Below, piece by piece: positions 6,808-16,664 of a stretch of 26,285 bases of DNA. Position 1 is the stretch's first letter, and each line of letters begins with the position of its first letter. Where the stretch lies: positions 1 to 26,285 of the forward strand of contig CAYFSZ010000012.1 in assembly GCA_964346085.1 (NCBI GenBank), given 5' to 3'. The notes under the pieces are model-generated. The model saw only the letters and a program-made list of their open reading frames with translations. It was not told where the DNA came from and made no database searches. The position numbers and the translations under genes are program-made. The DNA comes from UBA5436 sp964346085 (GTDB lineage: Bacteria > Bacillota > Clostridia > Saccharofermentanales > DTU023).

Positions 6808-7998
6808 TTATTTTGCAAAGAAGCGATTACTGAAGTCATTCATACGATTGAGGAATTCATTGATATTGTCCTCTGAAGTTGCATAAGAAATCCGCATGAA
6901 TTGATCTAAGTTAAATCCTTCGCAAGATTGTCCAAAACCAAGCCCTGGTACGGTGACCGCTTTAATCTCATCAAGCACTTTGAGACAGAATTCTTTGGAA
7001 CCCATGTTAAATTCGCTAATATTCGCAAAAATATAGAATGCACCCCCCGGTTTATTACAGGAGAATCCCTTGATATCATTAATACCTTTATAAATAATAT
7101 TTCTTCTATTCTCATAGCTTTCTTTCATGGCGACTGTATCAGGAATACAATCTTCAAGAGCTGTGATACAAGCTTCTTGTGCTGGAACAAAAATGCTATT
7201 TGCAAGGTTTTGATGTAATTTTGTCATGCGATCAATTAAATCTGGATTGGCAATCATATAACCTACACGCCAACCTGTCATCGCAAACATTTTTGAAAAA
7301 CTATTAATAAAAATCACTTGATCTTTAATTTCTGGATATGCGGTTAAGGTTGCCGCTTTTTGATCATCAAAAACGATGGTGCGATAGACTTCATCCGTCA
7401 AAGCATAAATGTCATGCTTTTTTATGATGGCTGCGATTTCATCCATGGTTTCTTTTGGAATCACACCGCCTGTTGGATTAGATGGCGAATTGACCATAAT
7501 TAATTTTGTCTTGTCTGTGATAGCTGCTTCAATGTCTTTTGGATTTGGAGCAAAACCATTTTCTTCATAGCCCGGAACACATTTTGCAACACCACCAGCA
7601 ATGGCAATCATACCAAAATAATTAGGCCAACATGGTGTGAGAACAACAACTTCATCACCTGGATCAAGCAAAGCCAACAAGGCCAATTGTAATGCTTCAG
7701 TCGCACCAACTGTCACCAAAATATCTGTTTGTGGATCTGGATTGAGCGGATCTTCTGTATTCTCTGTATGATATTTCGCAATCGCTTGTCTTAATGGCAA
7801 AATCCCTCTGTTTTGGGAATAAAACGTTTTGCCTTCTTGTAAAGACTGATATGCACGATCAATAATTGGTTTTGGTGTAATAAAATCAGGCTCGCCAACG
7901 GTGAAGTTCAAGACATCTGTCATGCCTGCTGCCGCTGTGTGCATCTCTCTAATGATTGAACCTTTTAGGTTTAAGGCTAAATCTGATAATTTTTTCAT
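6808..7998 (-). CDS. Class I/II pyridoxal-phosphate aminotransferase (aspartate aminotransferase type)
   Basis: This 396-residue fold-type I enzyme transfers amino groups between an amino acid and a 2-oxo acid in the cytoplasm. The PLP lysine is K236 in INSFSKMFAMTGWRVGY; NSPSNPTG (170-177), DEVY (202-205), the phosphate-contacting Arg244 and the C-terminal substrate-carboxylate Arg in FMRISYA are all present, as is the N-terminal NFTVGEPDF. The start has a strong AGGAGG upstream. It is a single-gene unit with its own promoter (8019-8047) and a shared terminator. Motifs fit the aspartate/aromatic/alanine group, but the donor cannot be fixed from sequence; patA-like or aspC-like roles are equally possible. 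Confidence 0.92.
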   Translation of the reverse strand: MKKLSDLALNLKGSIIREMHTAAAGMTDVLNFTVGEPDFITPKPIIDRAYQSLQEGKTFYSQNRGILPLRQAIAKYHTENTEDPLNPDPQTDILVTVGATEALQLALLALLDPGDEVVVLTPCWPNYFGMIAIAGGVAKCVPGYEENGFAPNPKDIEAAITDKTKLIMVNSPSNPTGGVIPKETMDEIAAIIKKHDIYALTDEVYRTIVFDDQKAATLTAYPEIKDQVIFINSFSKMFAMTGWRVGYMIANPDLIDRMTKLHQNLANSIFVPAQEACITALEDCIPDTVAMKESYENRRNIIYKGINDIKGFSCNKPGGAFYIFANISEFNMGSKEFCLKVLDEIKAVTVPGLGFGQSCEGFNLDQFMRISYATSEDNINEFLNRMNDFSNRFFAK

Positions 7999-8018
7999 AT
8001 GGCCTCCTCATGTGCTCT

Positions 8019-8047
8019 CTTATAATAAAAATTGATAAATCTGTATA
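8019..8047 (-). promoter_or_regulatory. Promoter of the aminotransferase gene
   Basis: On the minus strand TATACA (8042-8047; four of six -35 positions), a 17-base spacer and TATAAG (8019-8024) point to a start at about 8012, giving a leader of roughly 14 bases that includes AGGAGG. An inverted repeat AGTAT-cct-ATACT (8062-8074) lies just upstream of the -35 box and could bind a regulator. Confidence 0.5.
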
Positions 8048-8127
8048 AAAATTAATGTATTAGTATCCTATACTTAATTTCTTCAAAAATAAATATTTCT
8101 GTATTGCTTTGGCATTTTGTAAAAATT

Positions 8128-8982
8128 TTACAAGGTCAATGGCTCTACAATTGGTAAAAACTGTTCATGCAATACGGGATTTCCACAAAGAATTGAGCCT
8201 GTTTCGAAGACATTGATTGGTGTATTCGAAATCGTTGAGGTTATCGCACCCGCTTCTCGGCAAAGCAATATCCCTGCGGCAAAATCCCAAGGACGAAGTT
8301 TAAGCTCAAAGAAAATATCGGCTCTTCCCGCTGCAATATAGGCTAAATCTAGAGCTGCCGATCCAGTTCTTAGCAAATCTTCAGCCTGTTCAAACGCTTC
8401 CGTCATCACCGCAAAAATTTTGCGATGATCGATGACGCCTCTATCATGTGGGCAAGTTCCGAATATTAAAAGTGCTTTAGAAAGTTCTTCTGTTTGGCTA
8501 CATTGTAATTTTTCTCTCACAATCTTGTCTGTTCCCTCAGCGTACTGCCGCTTGGCGTTTTCAATTAAATACGCACCCTCGTCCTTTCTCCCTTCAAACA
8601 ATTCGTCTAAAAACGGATTATAAACCATTCCTAATTCTAATTCTTGGCCATTCCAATAACCGAGTGAAATACAGGAATGTTTCATGTTGCGAATTAAGTT
8701 TGTCGTGCCATCAATTGGATCAAGAATCCAGCAAGGTTTTGTCTGATCAAATTCCGTTTGATCGCCTTCTTCGCCAAAAAATTGATGTTCCGGAAACATC
8801 GATAGAATTTTCACTTCGATGAATTCTTGTATTTTCACATCGACTTCTGTTACATAATCGCCGAAGCCTTTGCTTGCAATTTCAAGTTGCTGATGTTTTT
8901 CTTTTACCTCAAAAATAATGTTCGATGCCTCAAACATAATGAGGCGCACTTGATCAATTTGAGATGAAGTTAATGTTTTCAT
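8128..8982 (-). CDS. Inositol monophosphatase family protein
   Basis: This 284-residue Mg2+-dependent phosphatase of the IMPase/FIG superfamily is cytoplasmic. Metal-binding motifs are all intact: GEEGD (70-74), WILDPIDGTTN (85-95) and RPWDFAAG (230-237). Relatives include SuhB, inositol-1-phosphatase and 3'-phosphoadenosine 5'-phosphate phosphatase; the sequence alone does not choose among them. Its ribosome-binding site (AGGAG) overlaps the stop codon of addA, with only 8 bases between the genes, so it is translated from the addB-addA message. Its stop codon lies inside the small palindrome 8117-8133. A functional link between it and double-strand-break repair is not established. Confidence 0.9.
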   Translation of the reverse strand: MKTLTSSQIDQVRLIMFEASNIIFEVKEKHQQLEIASKGFGDYVTEVDVKIQEFIEVKILSMFPEHQFFGEEGDQTEFDQTKPCWILDPIDGTTNLIRNMKHSCISLGYWNGQELELGMVYNPFLDELFEGRKDEGAYLIENAKRQYAEGTDKIVREKLQCSQTEELSKALLIFGTCPHDRGVIDHRKIFAVMTEAFEQAEDLLRTGSAALDLAYIAAGRADIFFELKLRPWDFAAGILLCREAGAITSTISNTPINVFETGSILCGNPVLHEQFLPIVEPLTL

Positions 8983-8990
8983 GTATGCTC

Positions 8991-11900
8991 CTAAATCTGA
9001 TATGCTTTCCCTTCACGCAAAAGCCAAATGTAACGTTCTTGAACAGGATACTCCAGTCCGATGATTTTTTCTATGGCCATTGCATAGTAGTCAAGTTGGA
9101 CTTTGTAGCGTTCCTCTAGAACTTTTTGCACTTGCGTTTCATCGCCAGGAATATAATCAGATTTATAATCGAGTAATACTGCTTTTCCATGATCCATAAA
9201 CCACAAATCGATAATCCCTTGTACTAAGGTTTTTTCATCCTTCATGTTCAGAGAATCTTGATCGATTCCTATCGCAGGCACCGCCAAGGTGAAAGGAATT
9301 TCTCGATAAATCGGAGCTTGCTCCATTTCTGCTTTCGCCAAACGTTTTGCTATATCAGATTGCAGGAAATGTTCGACAAAAGGATATGCATATTCAGCCT
9401 GTGGTCTAATTTTTTCCGTCATTTTTTGTTTAGCAATCATTTGTTCAATTTGTTCATGATAAATCTCGTGCCATTTTTCTTCTTTTTCTTGATAAAAAAC
9501 CGGCAAGTTCAAAAAGTTCATGATACTATGAATCAACGTTCCAAATTCAGCTCCTGAGAACTTCAATTTCTCTGATTGTTCAATTTCTCGTTGTTGCAAT
9601 TTTCTACGAATGTTAAAGCTCATATCCGCCATGCCTTGTGGATACAATTTGGCCTCTTCGTCCTCCTCACTGTGCTCCTGCATGCGTTTCAATTCAGAAA
9701 CCGTTAATTTTGCTGGAATCTGAGAAAGTCGATCTTGCTCTGAAAAATCGGTGATTAAATGCTTAATTCGATCAATTTTTTCTTGCTGTGCAGATCCACT
9801 AAAAGCAATGGTAGGTGTTTCAGCACCTTTCAATTCAGCTTCTGCTTGCTCTTGTGATATCACTCTTTGCAAAGAATCAAATACTCGTTTTGTTGGCCAA
9901 ATCGTTGCTTGATAATTTTCAAAATTAATTTTGTTTCCTTCACTCGATGGATGTTCTTCTGTATAAAGCTGCAACATTTGTTGATTCTTTGTTGCCAAAT
10001 AAGCCACGATGATTTCAAAGAAAGTACTGATCTTTTGAAATGCATTAAGTGTTAATGATTCAGATAATGCTGCGTGTAAAGTCTGAAACTGTACATCTTC
10101 TTTTTTTTCTGGACGATTGGAGAGAATACATAGAGTTTCTTTTGCTCTGGTCATGGCTACATAAAGAAGCCTGTATTCTTCTGCCCATTCTTTATTTTTG
10201 AGTTGCTGCTGATACCAAAGCATTTCTGGATTATTAAAAATAATTTGTTTGTTAGCATCTGCAATATAAGCAGCAATTCCATCATCTGGATTAAATGTAA
10301 TGATTGGGTCACCCTTACTGCCATCGTTTTTATAATTAGCTCCAGCGATGAAAACATACGGAACTTCCAAGCCTTTTGATGCATGAATGGTCATGATGGA
10401 AACACTATTGCTTTCCGAAGGAGGAACAGCAAAATTCTCTACTACAATCTTCTTCTCTATCATTTGTTTGATAAAAAGAACAAATTGATGGAGACCTCCA
10501 CCGTTTTCTCTGGTAAATTGATTTGCCCATTGCTTGAATTTTTCGATATCTTCAAGCCTTTGTTCTGCAAACGGTAAACTTGCCAAATATCCTTGATAAT
10601 CTGCAATCGAAAAAATATAATCTAATAATTCTCCGAGTGAAAACCATCTCGCTTTTTTTCTGATCTCTGCGAGCAAGAATAAGAATTTTTTTAATTTACC
10701 CTGCAATGCTAAAAGATCTTCTTTTGTAACAATCTCGCCTACTATTTCTTTTGCTTTATCAATCAGCTTTTCTTCACTCATTTGCGCAAGGCTTTCAACT
10801 ATTTCATGATAAAAAACTCTTTCCGGGATAAGTAATTTACAAAGCAAAAGTTCATCTTCTGAAATCGATAATCCAAAAATTGGCGAACGTAAAACAGCGC
10901 CAAGCGGGATATCTTGTCTTTGATTATCCAATAACTCAAATAGTCGAATTAAGAAGCGTAATTCAGTAGAATCTAAGAATTCCTTTGTTTTTTCAACAGA
11001 GGCCGGAATTTGAAAAGCTCTAAGAACTTCTGCATAAATGTCACAAATTGGGTTCGTTCGTCCTAAAATTGCAAAATCTTTATACCTACGTCCTTTTGCT
11101 ACTTCTTCTTTAATCAAACGCACTGCTTGAAGCGCCTCTAAAATAAAAGCTCCTTTCGTTCCAGTTGATACATCAATATCTGAAAGTGCTGGAAAAATAG
11201 ATTTCACCGTTTCAATATCTTCTTTTTGATAGACCAGATGTTCGATAAGAATTGGTCTTTTCTTAATCTCGCTTTCTTTTAAATCATTATTACCTGGAAT
11301 TAATCTTTGTGTTTCGTCATAAGTGATTTCTGCAATTTCTTCTTGCATGAACCAACTGAAAACCTCATTAATCCCTTTAAGGATTGTTTCTGCACTTCGG
11401 AAATTTTTGTTTAGAAGAATGACATAGCCGTCTTGTTGCGCCAATTTTTCAGAATTTGTCGCTTGCTCCTGCATTATCTCATCGAATAAAGTAAATTGTT
11501 TCAGTTTCTGTCTAAATAATCCTGGATTAGCATGACGGAAACGATAAATACTCTGTTTCAAATCGCCAACCATAAATAATCGCGGACATTGAATGCGTTG
11601 CACAATCGTTTCCTGGATTGGATTGGTATCCTGATATTCATCTAAGTAAATTTCTTGGTATTGTGATTTCACAGCATTTGCTATCGTTTCTTGGTCCAGC
11701 AATTGTAATGCAAAGTGTTCAAAGTCATTAAAGTCTACGCAATTATATTGGAATTTAATTTGTTGCATCCGTTTTTCGACAAGCAATATGACTTCATAAA
11801 AACGCGATATTGTTCCAATCATACTTTGCATATCTGTTTCAATCTGTTCTGTGGAAAGAGAAAAAACGGGATTAACATTTTCCAAAAAATTTCTTTTTAC

Positions 11901-13064
11901 AGTCGTTCCTGTTGGGACAAAATTAGGATTAAGAAGAGCCATAACAGGAAAAACATTCGGTTCATATAGACTAATGAATTCTTGTTTTATCTCAGGATTT
12001 TTTGCATTCGACTTCGGCGCATTTAAACTAATTAATCCCTCTAAGCGTTGACTCTGCTCATGAATGAGATTCCATTTTTCTTTTTCTGGTATATCTTTTT
12101 CAAAAATAGTTTGAATTTCTTGTAAAACACTTTTTTCAGTTAGTAATTTTTCGGGTAAATATTTCGTTTCTATTGATTTTTGTTTACCTGATAAAACTCT
12201 TTTCACAAAATCCGTTTTTTCACATTTAGATATCGCACTTAATGCAGGTTTTATTAGCTTTTCCAAACTTGACATATATTCTTGAAAAGCCTTGCTCTGT
12301 GAAAAATCTTGTGACTTTTTCTGATAATTCAAAACGGCTTTTTGAATAACTCTATCAAAATAAGCAATGCTTCGTAGTTGTTTCCATGAGGATGCAATTT
12401 TTATCCGGAGCTGATCGTCTGTGAGTGACTCTGTCATGATAAAAGCCATGTTATAAAAATCAGAAATCCAATTTGAAACTGTGATTTTTTCGTCAATTAA
12501 GGAAAATAAAGAGATGTCGTCATTACGTCTAGGTAAAGAGGATGGAACAACCGTATTCTGTGCCTCTGGGCTATTTTCTAAATTTGCTTTTTGTTCATAA
12601 ATATAATTGAGTACATCATCGATAGCTTGATCCAAGTATATTTTTACATGTTCATTCGACAAAGGAGTGAATCCTGGATTCAGTAATAAATTATTTTCTT
12701 CATCTGTTAAGAAAGCTGCATAATCACGAATCAAATTTAAGCAGAATGAATGAATCGTTGATATTTTTGCCAATGGAAAACGACGTTTTAAATCACGCAA
12801 TTTTGCTAGTTTCTCTGGATCATCTGTTTGCATCATTTCATCTGTGATTTTTTTTTCAATTTTCTGGCGCATTTGAAGGGCAGCTTTGTCCGTAAACGTC
12901 ATCACCAAAATATTTTCTGGTTCAATTTTACCTTCCATGACACGGCGATAAATGCGTTCTATTAACACTGTTGTTTTACCAGATCCTGCAGCTGCTGAAA
13001 TGAGTAGCGGAGCAGGAATATCATACTGAAGTGCTTGTAATTGTTCTTTTGTCCAAACTGTCAT
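8991..13064 (-). CDS. addA: AddA, ATP-dependent helicase/nuclease subunit A
   Basis: AddA is the UvrD-like helicase plus nuclease subunit of AddAB, which resects double-strand DNA ends for RecA loading. Superfamily 1A motifs occur in order: Walker A SAAAGSGKTT (23-32), motif Ia with STIHSFC, motif II DEYQDTN (about 475), VGDLKQSIYRFR, motif IV NKNFRS, motif V IMTIHASKGLEVPYVF and motif VI EYRLLYVAMTRAKE. The C-terminal RecB-type nuclease shows GIIDLWF and LLDYKSDY (Asp about 1299, Lys about 1301). At 1357 residues it is longer than B. subtilis AddA (1232). The start overlaps the addB stop by one base (TAATG), implying translational coupling. Confidence 0.97.
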   Translation of the reverse strand: MTVWTKEQLQALQYDIPAPLLISAAAGSGKTTVLIERIYRRVMEGKIEPENILVMTFTDKAALQMRQKIEKKITDEMMQTDDPEKLAKLRDLKRRFPLAKISTIHSFCLNLIRDYAAFLTDEENNLLLNPGFTPLSNEHVKIYLDQAIDDVLNYIYEQKANLENSPEAQNTVVPSSLPRRNDDISLFSLIDEKITVSNWISDFYNMAFIMTESLTDDQLRIKIASSWKQLRSIAYFDRVIQKAVLNYQKKSQDFSQSKAFQEYMSSLEKLIKPALSAISKCEKTDFVKRVLSGKQKSIETKYLPEKLLTEKSVLQEIQTIFEKDIPEKEKWNLIHEQSQRLEGLISLNAPKSNAKNPEIKQEFISLYEPNVFPVMALLNPNFVPTGTTVKRNFLENVNPVFSLSTEQIETDMQSMIGTISRFYEVILLVEKRMQQIKFQYNCVDFNDFEHFALQLLDQETIANAVKSQYQEIYLDEYQDTNPIQETIVQRIQCPRLFMVGDLKQSIYRFRHANPGLFRQKLKQFTLFDEIMQEQATNSEKLAQQDGYVILLNKNFRSAETILKGINEVFSWFMQEEIAEITYDETQRLIPGNNDLKESEIKKRPILIEHLVYQKEDIETVKSIFPALSDIDVSTGTKGAFILEALQAVRLIKEEVAKGRRYKDFAILGRTNPICDIYAEVLRAFQIPASVEKTKEFLDSTELRFLIRLFELLDNQRQDIPLGAVLRSPIFGLSISEDELLLCKLLIPERVFYHEIVESLAQMSEEKLIDKAKEIVGEIVTKEDLLALQGKLKKFLFLLAEIRKKARWFSLGELLDYIFSIADYQGYLASLPFAEQRLEDIEKFKQWANQFTRENGGGLHQFVLFIKQMIEKKIVVENFAVPPSESNSVSIMTIHASKGLEVPYVFIAGANYKNDGSKGDPIITFNPDDGIAAYIADANKQIIFNNPEMLWYQQQLKNKEWAEEYRLLYVAMTRAKETLCILSNRPEKKEDVQFQTLHAALSESLTLNAFQKISTFFEIIVAYLATKNQQMLQLYTEEHPSSEGNKINFENYQATIWPTKRVFDSLQRVISQEQAEAELKGAETPTIAFSGSAQQEKIDRIKHLITDFSEQDRLSQIPAKLTVSELKRMQEHSEEDEEAKLYPQGMADMSFNIRRKLQQREIEQSEKLKFSGAEFGTLIHSIMNFLNLPVFYQEKEEKWHEIYHEQIEQMIAKQKMTEKIRPQAEYAYPFVEHFLQSDIAKRLAKAEMEQAPIYREIPFTLAVPAIGIDQDSLNMKDEKTLVQGIIDLWFMDHGKAVLLDYKSDYIPGDETQVQKVLEERYKVQLDYYAMAIEKIIGLEYPVQERYIWLLREGKAYQI

Positions 13065-16000
13065 TAATGTTTTCCTTCCTGCTCTTCAACAATTTTTTTA
13101 AGAATTTCTTCTTTTTTTAAGTTCCTAATAACGATATCGACTTTATCTGTCGATTTGTTTTTCTGCTCAAATTCGTCTCGGACTGGTTCTTTGATATCAG
13201 CTCTTTGAGCAATCGTACGTTGATCTTTGCGGCACATTTCTGCATGTAGGCAATATTGGCAAGAAACATCCTCTATTTTCATCGCTTTTGGGATTGGAGA
13301 AATATCGCCTTGTTTAATACGCTCTACCACTTGTTTTGCTTGTTCATAAGCATACTCTCCAACAGCATCGATTTCTTCTTTAGTTGCACGCAATTCACTA
13401 CTTAAATTTTGTTTCTCTAATCGCGTGATTAAATCTTCTTTTAACGCAAATAATCTATCTTTATTTTTTTTGGAATCCTCTAGTTGATTACTGAATTTCA
13501 GATATCCCATCGCATCAATCTCTTGCCCATGATGATTGATTTGCCATACTTTTTGGTACAAACCAAGTTGCATATCAAGACCATGATAAATTTTGTTGAA
13601 ATCGATGTTCTTATTCCCTGTTTTGTAGTCGTACAGGCGATAGAATTTGTTATTTATATCTACACGATCAATGATTCCTCTTAAATTCCATTGATATTCG
13701 TCATTGCTTAACGGTAAATCTTTGAATTCATTGAGCTCGGAATCTTCTTTCCTCTTTGGGAATGTCCATTCGAAAAACTGAGGTATGAAATCTTGGTCCG
13801 CGATTTGTTTTGCATTATAAATCATCGCCGCTCTGATACTACGTTTCATGCGCTCTCCTAAATGCGCAGCAATCACTTTATCTTGATAACTCCATAACCC
13901 TGATTCTATCGCACTTTGATGATAAAGCTTGTCATAAAAGTCTTGATTTAGTAACTGTTCCTTCCACTCCGAAAACACTTGCTGTTTTTCATCTAAACTT
14001 TGTGTTTCTTTTATTTTTTCATATAAATCACTGAATGCTGTTTCCATCATGGCATGCATTAAGGTTCCGCGATTCTTTTGATCCGCTGCAAATAAAGGAC
14101 GTTCTTTCATACCAATACTGTACGATGCGAAATATCGATACGGACAGCTTTGATAGTGTTCAAGTGCGCTCGCCGAGAAGTATTTTTTGCTTTTTAACTG
14201 CAAATGATTGTAAGACTTTGAAAGGAAAATAATTGGCCGAATTTGTTCCAAAGGGTCTTTGGCTAGTGTATTCTGTCTTGTCTCTTCAAAATCTTTTATT
14301 GCAATCTGCCAATAGGTCAATTCCTGTGGTAAGAAATCCTTTTGTTCTGACTTTTCAGTGACATCAATAATTGTTCTTTTATATCCGTCTAAATTGTCCT
14401 TTTTCTGATTTGCTTTCAAATAACACGAAGCTCGATGTTCCGTGAGCCAACGCTGATCGGGGGAAATCATATGCCCAAGGGTCACATTCGAAATACGGAA
14501 GGATTTTGCCATTGAAGTTTGTTGATTCATCTCTTTTTGTAAAAGCGAAAAGAGATTTGTCCAACTCTCGTGATCTAATGTTGGTGTAGATAAATAGAGT
14601 CTTTCTTTTGCTGCTCCAAGTAAAACAGCTGCACTAACCTGTCCAGCCAACATTTGATTTTCTTTATAGCGCGGCAAATTTCGCTCGCTTTTTGCTTCAA
14701 TCCAATCTAACTCGACTGGCTGCAAGAAACCGTCAGTGCCTATTTGTATTGGAAAGGTTTTTTGGGTCATGCCAGTAATAAACAAAACTTTGCAATCATA
14801 ATACATCATTGTTCTGGCTTGTCCGATGCGGACATTATCAATTCCTACCGGAATTGAACTCGGAATTTGCCCTGATAATGCTCCGAGCAAAATATCTACA
14901 AATGTTTTTTGCGGCATATTCTGGTTTGCAAAAACAGATTTTATTTCCTCAGTTGCTTGTAAGATGATGTCAAATGTTCTGGCTAATGAAAGTGCAATAT
15001 CATCTTCACCCCAGCCACGTAACGTTTCAATTTTTTGTTCAATCCCGGAGATCAGTTCTTTGCGGCTAAAGAAGGTAATTACAAAATCAGCTCTTTGTTC
15101 TGCTGTTTTGCATGCTTTCATTTTTTGAAGAGCTGTAAACAGAGGTATGACGTGTTTTTCTTTGAACTTTATGAACCATGTTTTATGATAATCGCCTTTA
15201 ATTCTTTCTTGGTATTTATCATCAATTAATTCATTTTGATAACGAAAGCCATATTCCAAGCAAATATTTTCAAACTTGTCGACTTCTTGTTCAGAAGCAA
15301 ATGAAAAATCAGTACGGAAAAAAGATAAAATATCCTGTGTCTTGGTATTACCTATACTCAAACGTAAAAAATTCTCGAGATAATGGTATAAAGGAGATTG
15401 CTTCACAGGAATCCGCTCTGTGATAAATGTGCTTATTCCAAAATCACGCATCATTGATTTTGCAAATTGTTGCTCGGTATTTTCATCCGTATAAACAATC
15501 CCGATATCTCTTTTTTGATAATGATTTTCTTTAATAAGACGTTTAATTTCACCGGCTATATAGGCCCATTCTTGTCTTGGCTCATCAGCTTTTATCAATT
15601 GAATGGATGGCTCTTTTTCTGTTTGTAAATGCTCGTGAACAGCTTCCTGATTTTGATTTTCATCAACTAAATGACCCGTAACGAGTGCTTCTTGAAGTGT
15701 GGTTTGCGAAGTACTCATTTGACTCTCAAGATGGACGACTTGATGTTCAGGCAATTTTTGTTGCAGCTGAGCAAAAGCTTGGTTTCCAGGTGTAAATAAT
15801 TCTTTCTGAACAGAAGAAGTTGACTCTGGATTTGCACATACGGTAATCGTCAATTGCTTAACTTTTCCTGCCAAAGCTTCAATAATTTTCAATTCTTGTT
15901 GACTAAAAATACGAATATCAGCAAAACCGCTAATCCAGATTCTAGCATTACGTAGGAATTCTAAATCCTCATTATCTGAAGATAAAAGCTCAGCTAAACG

Positions 16001-16558
16001 ATCTAAGTCATCATCCTGATCGAGAACTTTCATGTTTTCGATGGCGTCTTCATATAATGTTTTGAGCGTATAAAAATCTTGTAATTTATCTTTGGTTAAT
16101 GAGGGCGGTGCAACTTCGATTAAGGATTCTAGTATTTCTTTCGTCATATCAAAGCGCTTGAAATCGGTTAATACGCGTTTTAATTCATCCGTATAACCAG
16201 GTTTTCCAATAAATCTCTGAAAGCGTTTAAACTCGCCTTGATGCTCTGAGATGATTTTTTGAATCAACATGGTTTTACCAAGAGGAGTTAATTGATTTTC
16301 AACCAATCCTCCCGCAATTGAAAAAATACGAAAGGCAAAACGCTTGAAAGAAACCACTTCAGCAAGCATTAACCCGTTCACATCAAAATTGGTTAGGTAA
16401 CGACGTTCGGCATCCGCTTTTAATGCTTCTGGCACAAGCAAAAATGAGCGTTCTGAGAGTCTAGTTTTCAAGTCTTTTGAAACGGTTGCAAGTTCCTCTA
16501 AACAATAATCCAATAATTGTAGCGGATTTGTTCCTGTAATCAATTGAATATTTGCCAT
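13064..16558 (-). CDS. addB: AddB/RexB-type helicase-nuclease subunit B
   Basis: This 1164-residue partner of AddA supplies the second RecB-family nuclease and an iron-sulfur cluster. The cluster cysteines are C805 (YQSCPYRYF) plus C1100-x2-C1103-x5-C1109 (DVSCQYCLHAEMC), the same spacing as AddB of B. subtilis. The nuclease core is GIIDRVD and YDYKTGNK. The N-terminal Walker A seen in AddB (GRSGSGKT) is replaced here by ITGTNPLQ with no GKT, so this subunit probably does not bind ATP, like the RexB group. A charged tail of about 55 residues follows the last cysteine. The start at 16558 has GAGGAAAA upstream. It is the first gene of addB-addA-phosphatase. Confidence 0.93.
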   Translation of the reverse strand: MANIQLITGTNPLQLLDYCLEELATVSKDLKTRLSERSFLLVPEALKADAERRYLTNFDVNGLMLAEVVSFKRFAFRIFSIAGGLVENQLTPLGKTMLIQKIISEHQGEFKRFQRFIGKPGYTDELKRVLTDFKRFDMTKEILESLIEVAPPSLTKDKLQDFYTLKTLYEDAIENMKVLDQDDDLDRLAELLSSDNEDLEFLRNARIWISGFADIRIFSQQELKIIEALAGKVKQLTITVCANPESTSSVQKELFTPGNQAFAQLQQKLPEHQVVHLESQMSTSQTTLQEALVTGHLVDENQNQEAVHEHLQTEKEPSIQLIKADEPRQEWAYIAGEIKRLIKENHYQKRDIGIVYTDENTEQQFAKSMMRDFGISTFITERIPVKQSPLYHYLENFLRLSIGNTKTQDILSFFRTDFSFASEQEVDKFENICLEYGFRYQNELIDDKYQERIKGDYHKTWFIKFKEKHVIPLFTALQKMKACKTAEQRADFVITFFSRKELISGIEQKIETLRGWGEDDIALSLARTFDIILQATEEIKSVFANQNMPQKTFVDILLGALSGQIPSSIPVGIDNVRIGQARTMMYYDCKVLFITGMTQKTFPIQIGTDGFLQPVELDWIEAKSERNLPRYKENQMLAGQVSAAVLLGAAKERLYLSTPTLDHESWTNLFSLLQKEMNQQTSMAKSFRISNVTLGHMISPDQRWLTEHRASCYLKANQKKDNLDGYKRTIIDVTEKSEQKDFLPQELTYWQIAIKDFEETRQNTLAKDPLEQIRPIIFLSKSYNHLQLKSKKYFSASALEHYQSCPYRYFASYSIGMKERPLFAADQKNRGTLMHAMMETAFSDLYEKIKETQSLDEKQQVFSEWKEQLLNQDFYDKLYHQSAIESGLWSYQDKVIAAHLGERMKRSIRAAMIYNAKQIADQDFIPQFFEWTFPKRKEDSELNEFKDLPLSNDEYQWNLRGIIDRVDINNKFYRLYDYKTGNKNIDFNKIYHGLDMQLGLYQKVWQINHHGQEIDAMGYLKFSNQLEDSKKNKDRLFALKEDLITRLEKQNLSSELRATKEEIDAVGEYAYEQAKQVVERIKQGDISPIPKAMKIEDVSCQYCLHAEMCRKDQRTIAQRADIKEPVRDEFEQKNKSTDKVDIVIRNLKKEEILKKIVEEQEGKH

Positions 16559-16603
16559 ACTTTTTCCTCATTAATGAAATGGTGATTCAATATATACTTT
16601 CGT

Positions 16604-16609
16604 ATTATA
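16604..16609 (-). promoter_or_regulatory. Possible -10 box of the addBA operon
   Basis: On the minus strand TATAAT lies about 45 bases before the addB start. The matching -35 (TTATCT at 17 bases) is weak, so strength and use are uncertain. No terminator is visible after the upstream gene (stop at 16665), so read-through from it is also possible. Confidence 0.35.
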
Positions 16610-16664
16610 ATAAAAGAAGAAATAACAGATAACTTTTATTCAATATTACACTTTTTACTTTGGA

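Noticed and set aside
8117..8133. Palindrome TTGTAAAA-a-TTTTACAA at the end of the phosphatase gene as a terminator
   Set aside because: The stem is all weak pairs with almost no loop and no T-tract follows; a true terminator for the addBA operon was not found here.
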